A stretch of DNA of 64,000 nucleotides from Pseudonocardia thermophila (GTDB lineage Bacteria; Actinomycetota; Actinomycetes; Mycobacteriales; Pseudonocardiaceae), in assembly GCF_900142365.1 (NCBI RefSeq), contig NZ_FRAP01000006.1, positions 62,001-126,000 of the forward strand, in the 5' to 3' direction. Made by a program: the position numbers and the translations under genes. The stretch's first letter is position 1; each line of letters begins with the position of its first letter. The notes under the pieces are model-generated. The model was given only the letters and a program-made list of their open reading frames with translations. It searched no databases and was not told the origin of the DNA. Shown here piece after piece: positions 56,301-64,000 of the stretch.

Positions 56301-56705
56301 ATGAGTGAGAACAGCACGGGAACCCACTACCTCCCGCGACCGGAGAAGATCACCGCGGAGTACATGCGGGACGTGCTCGACGAGTACTACGCGAAGAAGT
56401 GGAACGCCAACCCCGACACGGTCGCGGCCGTGTCCTCGTGGCGGAACTGGCCGCTCGTCGTGCGCATGCCCGACCTCAAGCAGGACTTCACCGTACTGAT
56501 CGACAACGGGGTCGTGCAGAAGGTGAGCGTCGGGCTGCCGGAACGGCCGCGCATCCTCACCGTGATGCTCGCGGAGACGATGCAGCGCATCTACTACGAC
56601 GAGACGACCGCCGCGATCGAGTCCATCTCCGGGCGGATCAAGATCCGCGGCAACGAGGTCGAGCGGCGCAGGCTGCTCGCCGCGATCTCCTTCCTGACCT
56701 GGTGA
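56301..56705 (+). CDS. Small SCP2-like protein of the catabolic operon
   Basis: A 134-residue soluble protein. The region from PLVVRMPDLKQDFTVLIDNG to SISGRIKIRGNEVERRRLL resembles the SCP2 sterol-transfer fold (strand-rich, 'GKIKVxGD' ending). No catalytic motif is visible. It is held between the monooxygenase (9-base gap) and the molybdenum hydroxylase (4-base gap), so it is a true part of the operon; it may bind a hydrophobic substrate or intermediate. Confidence 0.75.
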   Translation: MSENSTGTHYLPRPEKITAEYMRDVLDEYYAKKWNANPDTVAAVSSWRNWPLVVRMPDLKQDFTVLIDNGVVQKVSVGLPERPRILTVMLAETMQRIYYDETTAAIESISGRIKIRGNEVERRRLLAAISFLTW

Positions 56706-56709
56706 GGGG

Positions 56710-59205
56710 GTGGAGGTGACCGAGACGCAAGCCCGCCCCACCGGCGTGGCACCGCGGTTGGTCGGGACCTCGGTGCCGCGGAAGGAGGACCTGGCCCTGC
56801 TCACCGGCACCGCGCGGTTCGTCGACGACATCCGGCTGCCGGGAATGGTGCACGCGCGCATCCTGCGCAGCGACGTCGCGCACGCCCGGGTGCGCACCGT
56901 CGACACCGCGCCCGCGCTGGAGGTCCCCGGTGTGCTCGACGCCATGGCCGGCGCCGAGCTCGTCGGAAAGGTGAAGCCCTGGGGCGACCTGATGCAGGAC
57001 CTCCTCGTCGGCGACCACTTCCCTTTCGCCACCGACAAGGTGCTCTACCAGGGCCAGGAGCTCGCCGCGGTCGTCGCCGAGACTCCCCACCAGGCCTGGG
57101 ACGGCTGCGAGGCCGTCCGCGTCGAGCTCGAGGAGCTCCCGGCGGTCGTCGACCCGGAGGAGGCGCTGTCCCCGACCGCGCCGCTCATCCAGGAGCAGAT
57201 CCTCTACGAGTTCGGCGAGGGCAACGTCTTCGACCGGTACAAGGTCCGGGTCGGCGACTTCGCCGCGGCCGAGGCGGAGGCCGCTGTCGTCGTGCGCCAG
57301 CGGTTCGCCACCAACAAGCAGGCCGGGGCGGCCCTCGAACCGCACGGCTGCGTCGCCGACTACGACTCGTTCACGGGGGTGCTCACCCTCTACTCGTCGA
57401 CGCAATCGATCTACATGGTCCGCGACGTCCTCGCCGACGTCCTGCAGATCCCGCGCACGAAGGTCCGGGTGCTCGTCCCCGCGGTCGGCGCCGGGTTCGG
57501 CTCGAAGGCGCAGATCTTCGCGCACGAGGTCATCGCATCGCTGTTCTCGATGCGGCTCGGTCGCCCGGTGAAGCTGATGCTCCCCCGGGCGGACGTGTTC
57601 CGGGCCGGAACCACCCGCAACGCCCAGGTGCACTACGCGGAGCTGGCCATGGCGGCCGACGGGACGATCACCGGCTACCGCGACTACATCGTCCACAACA
57701 CCGGAGCCATGTCGGTGTGGGGCAACCAGGTCGTCCACATCGGCACCAACGTCGGGATGCTCCCGTACGCGATCCCGAACGTGCACGTCGACTCCGACAT
57801 CGTGCACACCACGACCGCACCCGGCGGCCCCCTGCGCGGCTTCGGCATCCCGCAGGCGATCTGGGTGAAGGAGCAGCTCGTCGACATGGCGGCGCGCGAG
57901 CTGGGGCTGGACCCGCTCGCTGTGCGGGAACGCAACGTCATCGACCCGGCCGAGTTCCCCTACCGCACCCCGATGGGGCACGTCATCGACTCGACCTCGA
58001 TCAAGCGGTGCCTGCAGACGTGCGCCGACGCGATCGGGTGGGACGCACCGCGCGCCCCGTACGAGGGCAAAGGCCTCGCGGTGTCGATGAAGTACACCAG
58101 CGCCCGGCACCCCTCGCTCGACACCGATCTGTCCGCGGTGCGGTTGCGCCTGGAGACGGACGGCACGGTCACGATCTACTCGAGCGACGTCAGCCACGGC
58201 CAGGGCCACGCGACGATGCTCGCCCAGATCGTCGCGGACGGCCTCGGCGTCGGGATCGAGAAGGTGAGCCTGGCCCCGCCGGACAGCATGACCGCGCCGT
58301 TCGGCTTGGGCACCTACGCGTCCCGCGGCGCAGCCGTGCTGGGCACCGCGTGCCGGCTCGCCACGCAGCGGCTGCGGGACAAGGTCCTCGCGATCGCGGC
58401 GCACGTCCTCGAGGTCGCACCGGAGGATCTCGACACCGGCAACGACCGCGTCTTCGTCAAGGGCCTGCCCGACACGGGCATCTACCTGGAGATCATCGCG
58501 GCGACGGCGGCGTACCGGACCCACCAGCTGCCGCCGGGCTTCGAACCGACCCTGGAGGCGGTCGCGACGTACGACACCCCGACCGAGCGGGAGGCACCCG
58601 ATGGGCGGGGGAACCTCAGCGTGACCTACTCCGGCGCCGCCCATGCCGCACACGTCCGCGTCGATCCCGACACAGGCCGGATCACCGTCCTCGACTACGC
58701 CATGGCGCACGACACCGGCACCGTGATCAACCCTTTGATCGTCGAAGGACAGCACCACGGTGGCTTCGCGATGGGGCTGGGGATGGTGCTGTCCGAGGAC
58801 TACGTCTACGACGAGCAGGGCAGGTTGCTGAACGCCTCGTTCAAGGACTACCTGGCGGTGACGGCAACCGACGTGCCGGAGCTGTCCAAGACGGTGGAGA
58901 TCCCCGCACCGTCGACGATGATCCCGGGTGGGCAGAAGGGCGCCGGCGAATCCGGCACGGGCCCGGTCCCCGCCGCGATCGGCAACGCCGTCTTCGACGC
59001 CACCGGCATCCGGTTCACCACCCTCCCGATCACGCCCCAGCGCATGCTCGTCGCGCTGCGGGAGAAGGAGCGGCGCGGCGTCGAGACGCTGCGCTACCCC
59101 GACGACATGCCCGACTTCCGCGGGCCTCGTCAGCACACCGACTGGCCGTCCCCGGTCGCGAGCGACGCCGACCTCGATCTCGACTTCGACTGGGAGGACG
59201 ACTGA
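56710..59205 (+). CDS. Molybdenum hydroxylase large subunit (xanthine-dehydrogenase family)
   Basis: Molybdopterin-binding subunit of 831 residues. GAGFGSKAQIFAHEVI (from about 260) is the Q-loop region, TTAPGGPLRGFGIPQAIW the substrate-side loop, SHGQGHATMLAQIVADGLG the second Mo domain, and GGQKGAGESGTGP holds the catalytic glutamate (about 746). The CO-dehydrogenase loop AYRCSFR is absent, so it should hydroxylate an organic substrate, typically next to a ring nitrogen. GTG 56710. The stop and the next start overlap (TGATG). Confidence 0.93.
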   Translation: MEVTETQARPTGVAPRLVGTSVPRKEDLALLTGTARFVDDIRLPGMVHARILRSDVAHARVRTVDTAPALEVPGVLDAMAGAELVGKVKPWGDLMQDLLVGDHFPFATDKVLYQGQELAAVVAETPHQAWDGCEAVRVELEELPAVVDPEEALSPTAPLIQEQILYEFGEGNVFDRYKVRVGDFAAAEAEAAVVVRQRFATNKQAGAALEPHGCVADYDSFTGVLTLYSSTQSIYMVRDVLADVLQIPRTKVRVLVPAVGAGFGSKAQIFAHEVIASLFSMRLGRPVKLMLPRADVFRAGTTRNAQVHYAELAMAADGTITGYRDYIVHNTGAMSVWGNQVVHIGTNVGMLPYAIPNVHVDSDIVHTTTAPGGPLRGFGIPQAIWVKEQLVDMAARELGLDPLAVRERNVIDPAEFPYRTPMGHVIDSTSIKRCLQTCADAIGWDAPRAPYEGKGLAVSMKYTSARHPSLDTDLSAVRLRLETDGTVTIYSSDVSHGQGHATMLAQIVADGLGVGIEKVSLAPPDSMTAPFGLGTYASRGAAVLGTACRLATQRLRDKVLAIAAHVLEVAPEDLDTGNDRVFVKGLPDTGIYLEIIAATAAYRTHQLPPGFEPTLEAVATYDTPTEREAPDGRGNLSVTYSGAAHAAHVRVDPDTGRITVLDYAMAHDTGTVINPLIVEGQHHGGFAMGLGMVLSEDYVYDEQGRLLNASFKDYLAVTATDVPELSKTVEIPAPSTMIPGGQKGAGESGTGPVPAAIGNAVFDATGIRFTTLPITPQRMLVALREKERRGVETLRYPDDMPDFRGPRQHTDWPSPVASDADLDLDFDWEDD

Positions 59206-60041
59206 TGCGGCCGTTCACCTGGCTGACACCCGAAACCACGGAGGAGGCGGTCGCACTGCTGCGGGCGCACGGCGAGGGAGCCCGCGTGATCGCAGGCGGC
59301 CAGACCCTCCTCCTCGCGATGAAGGAACGTCTCGTCGGACCGTCGCACCTGGTCTCCCTCGCCCGCATCACCGACCTGGCCGGGATCACGACCGAACCGG
59401 ACGGTGCGCTCGTCGTCGGTGCCGCCACGACCTACGCCGCCCTGACCCGCGCCGAGCTGCCCGGCTGGCAACGCCGGCTGTCCGAGGTCGCCGGTGATCT
59501 CGCCGACCGGCCCGTGCGCAACCGCGGAACCATCGGCGGCGCGCTGTGCGCGGCCGATCCTCGGTTCGACATGCCGGCGTTCGCAGTCGGCGTCGACGCG
59601 GAGCTGCGCATCAGCGGAGCGGCGGGCGAGCGGGCTCTGCCCGCGCACGAGTTCCTGGTCGATGCCGGGCGCACCGCACTGGGACAGGACGAGATCCTCA
59701 CCGCGGTGGTGCTGCCGCCGCTGCCCACGTGGGACGTCGTGGTCTTCGAGAAGTTCCGCCACCGCGTCTTCGACGCGGCGATCGCGTCAGCGGTCTGCGC
59801 ACTGCGCCGGGAGGATCACGGCGTGCCGGCCTCGCTCCGTATCACGGTCGCCGGCGCGACCCCCACCCCGACCGTGGTTCTCGTCGACGCCGCGGCCGAC
59901 GGTGCGGCCGCTGCGGAGTCCGCGGTGGCGGCCGTCCGGCTCGACTCGTCGGACGAGGCGACCCGCTACCGCCGGGAACTGGTCCACACCCTGGTCCGCC
60001 GCGTCGTCGACCGGGCTCACGCCCAGCAGGGAAGTGTCTGA
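59205..60041 (+). CDS. Molybdenum hydroxylase FAD subunit
   Basis: CoxM-like flavin subunit, 278 residues. VIAGGQTLLLAMKERL (about 27-42) and RPVRNRGTIGGALCAADP are the two FAD-binding loops of the family; the C-terminal CO_deh_flav_C domain follows. It carries electrons from the iron-sulfur subunit to an acceptor. Overlaps both neighbours by one base, so the three subunits are made in fixed proportion. Confidence 0.93.
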   Translation: MRPFTWLTPETTEEAVALLRAHGEGARVIAGGQTLLLAMKERLVGPSHLVSLARITDLAGITTEPDGALVVGAATTYAALTRAELPGWQRRLSEVAGDLADRPVRNRGTIGGALCAADPRFDMPAFAVGVDAELRISGAAGERALPAHEFLVDAGRTALGQDEILTAVVLPPLPTWDVVVFEKFRHRVFDAAIASAVCALRREDHGVPASLRITVAGATPTPTVVLVDAAADGAAAAESAVAAVRLDSSDEATRYRRELVHTLVRRVVDRAHAQQGSV

Positions 60042-60634
60042 TGCAGAAGGTCTGCCTCACCGTCAACGGCCGAGAGGTCAGCGCCGAGATCGACGAGCGG
60101 ACGCTGTTGCTGGAGTTCGTCCGCGACGTCGCCGGGCTGACCGGAACGCACAACGGATGCCTCGAAGCCCGGTGCGGATGCTGCGTGGTCGAGGTCGACG
60201 GGGACGTCGTCAAGTCCTGCAACGTCCTCGCCGTGCAGGTCGACGGCGCCGAGATCACGACGATCGAGGGGCTGGCCCCGCAGCGGCTCGCGCCGGTCGA
60301 CCAGATCACGACGCAGAGCCTCGCTGGCGTGTACCGCCCGGTCGAGGCGGTGCGTGGCACGCCTGAGGACCTCCACCCGGTTCAAGCGGCGTTCCACCGC
60401 TGCCACGCCGTGCAGTGCGGGTTCTGCACCCCGGGGATGGTGATGGTCCTCAAGGACTACCTGGAGGAGAACCCCGAGCCGACGCGGGACGACGTGCGGC
60501 GGGCGATCGCGGGCAATCTCTGCCGCTGCACCGGCTACCAGCACATCGTCGACGCCGCGATGGAGGCCGCCGCCGAGATGCGCGGCGAGCGAGTGCCGGA
60601 CCGCCCCACGCACGGCTCCACCGACGGTGCCTGA
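60041..60634 (+). CDS. Molybdenum hydroxylase [2Fe-2S] subunit
   Basis: CoxS-like subunit of 197 residues with two [2Fe-2S] clusters. Plant-type ferredoxin cluster: Cys40, 45, 48 and 60 (NGCLEARCGCCVVEVDG, with an extra Cys47). Helical-domain cluster: Cys126, 129, 161 and 163 (VQCGFCTPG and NLCRCTGYQH). A tail of some 30 residues follows. ATG 60041 overlaps the previous stop by one base. Confidence 0.94.
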   Translation: MQKVCLTVNGREVSAEIDERTLLLEFVRDVAGLTGTHNGCLEARCGCCVVEVDGDVVKSCNVLAVQVDGAEITTIEGLAPQRLAPVDQITTQSLAGVYRPVEAVRGTPEDLHPVQAAFHRCHAVQCGFCTPGMVMVLKDYLEENPEPTRDDVRRAIAGNLCRCTGYQHIVDAAMEAAAEMRGERVPDRPTHGSTDGA

Positions 60635-61526
60635 GCCCGACGCCCCTGACCCGGTCGCCGAGCTGATCACGTCCTTGGCCGGCACCGGATACATCGCGGA
60701 CCGCGAGCTCGCACTGGTGCTGCACCTCGCGGAGACCCTGGAACTGCCCGTTCTCCTGGAGGGCGAACCCGGGGTCGGCAAGACCGCGGTGGCGGAGGCG
60801 CTGGCGACCGCGAAGGGAGCGCGCCTGGTGCGGCTGCAGTGCTACGAGGGCCTCGGCGCCCAGCACGCGCTCTACGAGTGGGACTACGCTCGTCAACTCC
60901 TGGAGATCCGCATGGCCGAGGCGCGCGGCTCGGTGGGCGACGAGCTGCGGTCCGCGGTGTTCTCGCCCGAGTTCCTGCTGCGCAGGCCGCTGCTGGAAGC
61001 CATCGATCCGCCGGACGATCGGCCCGTCGTGCTGCTGGTCGACGAGGTCGACCGGGCCGACCAGGAGTTCGAGGCGCTCCTGTTGGAGGTGCTCGGTCAA
61101 TTCCAGGTAACCGTGCCTGAACTCGGCACGATCGTCGCGACGAAGAAGCCCCGCGTCGTGCTCACGGCGAACCGGACGCGTGCGCTCTCCGACGCATTGC
61201 GCCGCCGCTGCCTCTACCACTGGCTGCCCTACCCGACGGTCGACCGCGAGGTGCGGATCGTCGAGGCCCGCGTTCCCGAGGCGTCCACGGAGCTGGTGCA
61301 GCGCGCTTGTGCCCTCGTCGCCCAGATGCGCGACCGCGCCTACCGCAAGACGCCAGGGATCTCCGAGACCGTCGACTGGGTGCGAGCACTCACCGCGATG
61401 GGCGGGCGACTGGACGCCGACTCCCTCCGCGACTGCGCAGGTTGCCTGGTGAAGGACGCCGACGACCTCACCCGATTCCGCCGCGGCGAGGGCGCCGATC
61501 TGCTGCGCGTGGTAGGCACAGGGTGA
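60627..61526 (+). CDS. MoxR/CoxD-type AAA+ ATPase
   Basis: AAA+ chaperone of 299 residues. Walker A LEGEPGVGKTAVAEALA (46-53), Walker B VLLVDEVDRADQEFE, sensor 1 PRVVLTANRTRALSDALRRR. CoxD-like proteins help activate the active site of molybdenum hydroxylases together with a VWA protein. Its GTG start lies inside the end of the iron-sulfur subunit gene and its stop overlaps the coxE-like start (GTGA). Confidence 0.92.
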   Translation: MPEPDAPDPVAELITSLAGTGYIADRELALVLHLAETLELPVLLEGEPGVGKTAVAEALATAKGARLVRLQCYEGLGAQHALYEWDYARQLLEIRMAEARGSVGDELRSAVFSPEFLLRRPLLEAIDPPDDRPVVLLVDEVDRADQEFEALLLEVLGQFQVTVPELGTIVATKKPRVVLTANRTRALSDALRRRCLYHWLPYPTVDREVRIVEARVPEASTELVQRACALVAQMRDRAYRKTPGISETVDWVRALTAMGGRLDADSLRDCAGCLVKDADDLTRFRRGEGADLLRVVGTG

Positions 61527-62716
61527 CCGGCCGAGAGACCCCGTCCAGCGCGCGACACAGCGTCGTCGCGCTGGCCCGGGCCGCCCGCCGCCGGCGGACC
61601 GGACGGATCACGGACGACGTCGTGCTCTTCGCGGACCTGATGCGGTCCTGCGGCGCCCTGGTCCCCGGCGGAGCACCGGCCCGGGCCGTGCACGCCCTCA
61701 ACGCGGTCCGCCTCGATCGGCGGGCCGACGTGCACGGGGCGATGCGGGCGGCGCTGGTGACCGATCGCCCGTCATCGCGGCTGTTCGACCTGCTCTTCCC
61801 GATCTTCTGGGGCCCCGCCGACATCATCCCGACCACCACCGGACCCACGGCCCACGCCGCATCGTCGGCGCTCGCCGAAGGCGAGCAGGCCGGGATCGGC
61901 AGCCCCGGCTCCGCCGAGCGACGCACGGGGAGCCGTCGGGCACCCCGGCCGACGGCGAGCGACCACGCAGGTGATCTGACCCCGGCCGGGCCGGCCCGAG
62001 CGGAGGACGTCGACGCCGAGGTCCGCCGCATGCTCCGCGCGCTCGCCCGCGCCCCAGGCCACCGTCACCGGGCGGCCCCGACCGGTGACGGGCTGGACCT
62101 GCGCACCAGCCTCCGGCACGGACTGCAGGCCGGGGAGCTGGTCGAGCTGCGGCGCACCCGGTTCCGGCCGAGCCGGGCCGAGATCGCCATCCTGTGCGAC
62201 GTCAGCTCGTCGATGACCGGCATGACCGGCCTGTTCCTGGCCGTCACCCATGCGCTGGCGCGGCAGGCCCGGCTCGTCGAGGCCGGGATCTTCCACGTCG
62301 ACCTCACCCTGATCGGGGAGCAGCTGCGGCGCCTCCCGCTGAGCGCAGCCGTGCGACGGCTCGGTGCGGAGTCGGGCGGCACCCGGATCGGTCACTGCCT
62401 GCGGGAGTTCCTCGACGCCGTCGAGTTCCGCCTCAGCGCGCGGACGATCGCTTTCATCCTCTCGGACGGCTGGGACGTCGGGGAGCCGGAACTCCTCGCC
62501 GCCCAGATGCGCCGGCTGCGCGAGCGCGTCGGCCGGATCGTCTGGTGCGACCCGCACGCCGCCGCCACCGGGTTCGATCCGCAGGTTCGTGGGCTGTGCG
62601 TGGCGTTGCCGTACGTCGACGACCACCTCGACCTCTCCGGCCCCGCCGCCCTGCGCGGCATCGCCGATCACTTCGAACGCCCACACCAACCACGGAGGAC
62701 CCATGACCGTTCGTGA
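61523..62716 (+). CDS. CoxE-like VWA-domain protein
   Basis: A 397-residue partner of the MoxR ATPase. The N-terminal region is helical (about 1-90), a low-complexity linker spans about 110-165, and the VWA domain (about 215-380) has the MIDAS motif ILCDVSSSMTGM (DxSxS) and AFILSDGWDVGEPELL. In CO dehydrogenase loci CoxD and CoxE mature the Mo-Cu site; here a sulfurated Mo centre is the likely target. Overlaps MoxR (4 bases) and RidA (14 bases). Confidence 0.88.
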   Translation: MTGRETPSSARHSVVALARAARRRRTGRITDDVVLFADLMRSCGALVPGGAPARAVHALNAVRLDRRADVHGAMRAALVTDRPSSRLFDLLFPIFWGPADIIPTTTGPTAHAASSALAEGEQAGIGSPGSAERRTGSRRAPRPTASDHAGDLTPAGPARAEDVDAEVRRMLRALARAPGHRHRAAPTGDGLDLRTSLRHGLQAGELVELRRTRFRPSRAEIAILCDVSSSMTGMTGLFLAVTHALARQARLVEAGIFHVDLTLIGEQLRRLPLSAAVRRLGAESGGTRIGHCLREFLDAVEFRLSARTIAFILSDGWDVGEPELLAAQMRRLRERVGRIVWCDPHAAATGFDPQVRGLCVALPYVDDHLDLSGPAALRGIADHFERPHQPRRTHDRS

Positions 62717-63095
62717 AGAGCTCGTCGTCCCCGGCGGCCCGCCCGCCGTGTCCCACTACACCGACGCCGTCCGCTTCGGCGACCTCCTGTACGTGTCCGG
62801 GATGGTCGCGCTCTCGCCCGAAGGGGAAGTCATCGGGAAGGGCGACGTCACAGCGCAGGCTCGGTACGTCCACGAGCTCATGAGCAAGACGTTCGAGCTG
62901 GTCGGCGCGTCCTTCGCCGATGTGCTGAAGGTGACCGTCTACCTGACCGACATCAATGACCGCCAGGCCGTCAACGAGGTCCGCAAGGAGTTCTTCGGGC
63001 CCGCGAAACCGGCGTCCACCCTCGTCGAGGTCAGTGCGCTCGTGCTGCCGGAGCTGCTGGTCGAGGTCGAGGCGGTCGTCGGGATCCCGTCGTGA
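62703..63095 (+). CDS. RidA/YjgF-family protein without the catalytic arginine
   Basis: A 130-residue Rid protein, last gene of the operon. Family features: FGDLLYVSGMVALSPEGEVI, the helix SFADVLKVTVYLTDINDR and EVEAVVGIP at the end. The position of Arg105 in archetypal RidA (PARS) reads PASTLVEV, so Ser replaces the imine-binding Arg. It probably belongs to a Rid subfamily with another reaction, such as hydrolysis of an enamine or aminomuconate-like intermediate. ATG 62703 lies within the end of the VWA gene. Confidence 0.88.
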   Translation: MTVREELVVPGGPPAVSHYTDAVRFGDLLYVSGMVALSPEGEVIGKGDVTAQARYVHELMSKTFELVGASFADVLKVTVYLTDINDRQAVNEVRKEFFGPAKPASTLVEVSALVLPELLVEVEAVVGIPS

Positions 63096-63129
63096 GCACG
63101 GCACGCTCGATGGCTACCCGGGGCATCCC

Positions 63130-63249
63130 CCTCGTCGATCTCACAATCTACCCCTGTGCACCGCCGACGCCGCTGTCGTCGGGATGGCCGAACGGCTCGG
63201 GCTGAACGAGGTCGCCACCTCGACGTCCACCCGCGGCACGTCGATCGCC
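63130..63249 (+). pseudogene. PIN-domain (VapC-like) fragment
   Basis: LCTADAAVVGMAERLGLNEVAT in one frame, continued by [11 protein letters not shown] in the next after a one-base shift, matches the C-terminal end of PIN ribonucleases ('ADaavvalAerlg...vaTlD.rhf'). The N-terminal catalytic acid region and a start are missing. It is a relic between RidA and the histidine kinase gene, whose 3' end it meets. Confidence 0.55.
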
Positions 63250-64000
63250 TCACCCGGACCGCCGCCACAGCCGCCAGGCCCGCGGCTCGCCCGCGTGCGC
63301 CTGGGCAGCGTCGGCCTGGGCGAAGCGCAGCCGCACGCGCGCACCGCCCAGGCCTGACCGCTCGATGTGGATCGTCCCACCCGTGGCCTCGACGGCGTCG
63401 CGGGCGATAGCGAGCCCGAGGCCGGTCGAGCCCGACGTGCTCACGCCGCGGCGCAGGGCTGCTGCCGGGTCGGTGAACCCCGGGCCGGCGTCGTCGACGT
63501 CGAGCCGCACCCACCCGGCGTGCTGCACCACCGACACGCCGAAGGCGGTCCCGTCCGGGACGTAGCGGAAGATGCCGCCCATCAGGGCGTCGACGACGGC
63601 GGCCAGGTCCTCCGCTTGCAGCGGGAATGTCGCCGGACCGCGGGGCAGATCGACGCTGCAGCTGCGGCCACCGTGACGGCCGAGGGCCGAGCAGAACGCC
63701 ATCCGCCGCGACACGACCTCGACGGCGTCGCAGCGCGCCGCCTCGTCGAGCACGCTCGGAGTCGCCGGGACGGCGCGGATGAGCGAGTCGACCGCACTGC
63801 GCACCCGATCGGCCGCGGGATCGGGGCCGATGGCGCCGACGTACAGCGACAGCGCGGTGAGCGGGGTGCGCAGCCGGTGCGACAGGTCGGCGGCGACCCG
63901 CCGCTCGTGGGTGCGCGCGTTCTCGATCCGCACCCCCACCGACTCCACGCCGGCCGCGAGCGCCGCGGTCTCCGGGGTCGACATGGTCAGCCGCTGCGGG
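63250..64000 (-). CDS. Sensor histidine kinase, C-terminal part (cut by window edge)
   Basis: The frame continues past the window edge (PQRLT precedes the first Met at 63984), so the N-terminal sensor and membrane part lie outside. What is seen is the end of a HAMP-like helix (TAALAAGVESVGVRIENA), the H-box RRVAADLSHRLRTPLTALSL with the phospho-accepting His, and an ATPase domain with DVDDAGPGFTDP (G1) and STGLGLAIARDAVEATGG (G2). The N-box is degenerate (DALMGGIFRYVP). The response regulator is expected outside the window. Confidence 0.88.
   Translation of the reverse strand, partial: PQRLTMSTPETAALAAGVESVGVRIENARTHERRVAADLSHRLRTPLTALSLYVGAIGPDPAADRVRSAVDSLIRAVPATPSVLDEAARCDAVEVVSRRMAFCSALGRHGGRSCSVDLPRGPATFPLQAEDLAAVVDALMGGIFRYVPDGTAFGVSVVQHAGWVRLDVDDAGPGFTDPAAALRRGVSTSGSTGLGLAIARDAVEATGGTIHIERSGLGGARVRLRFAQADAAQAHAGEPRAWRLWRRSG

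Noticed and set aside
56638..59136. 832-codon minus-strand open frame opposite the Mo-hydroxylase large subunit
   Set aside because: The plus strand carries all family motifs; this is a shadow frame.

Overview
The window is high-GC DNA with GTG and TTG starts, dense gene packing and many ATGA/GTGA stop-start overlaps. Its gene content is that of an actinomycete: a SigE-family sigma factor with an anti-sigma-like partner, a mycobacterial-type septum-site/Tad pilus locus, and purines made through PurS/PurQ/PurL. Gene families and order fit the Pseudonocardiaceae best; that placement is inference, with no phylogeny done.

Positions 1-21.3 kb are housekeeping genes dominated by purine biosynthesis, mostly on the minus strand: purF (cut by the window edge), a PAS-GGDEF-EAL protein, an SCP2-like protein, purL-purQ-purS, purC-purB and purD. 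Between the pur genes lie a sigma/anti-sigma/TetR set directly upstream of purB, a threonine-aldolase-like gene, an aminotransferase and a secreted protein that is almost pure Asp/Trp/Ser in its second half. An alpha/beta hydrolase lacking its nucleophile, a holin-like membrane protein, an ArfB-type rescue factor and acetyl-CoA synthetase follow.

Positions 21.5-40.6 kb match the actinobacterial 'helicase/secretion neighbourhood' known from Mycobacterium tuberculosis between acs and topA: a degenerate Fic-fold protein, an HAD phosphatase, ssd, tadA-tadB-tadC, a Flp pilin, two TadE-like pseudopilins, an MrfA-type helicase, a beta-lactamase-fold protein, a proton-pumping pyrophosphatase, two paralogous lipoproteins, a conserved gene behind a near-perfect LexA box, and topA. 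The Tad genes should build a thin pilus or secretion apparatus, with Ssd linking it to the septum.

Positions 40.6-48.9 kb are mixed. A tRNA-Pro(CGG) with a perfect terminator is followed by a scar of broken genes (an SDR tail and a frameshifted VOC/extradiol-dioxygenase-like gene), then a CoA-transferase, a membrane protein coupled to a tandem DJ-1/PfpI protein, a quinone-oxidoreductase/TetR pair and an alpha/beta hydrolase.

Positions 48.9-63.1 kb hold the most distinctive system: a 1011-residue STAND-ATPase regulator with a SARP-type C-terminus, followed by a tightly coupled plus-strand operon. It encodes an amidohydrolase, an APC permease, an FAD monooxygenase, an SCP2-like protein, a three-subunit molybdenum hydroxylase with its MoxR and CoxE maturation factors, and a RidA-family protein without the usual catalytic arginine. 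I read it as a catabolic pathway for an unidentified, probably nitrogen-containing, ring compound. A broken PIN-domain gene and a truncated histidine kinase end the window.
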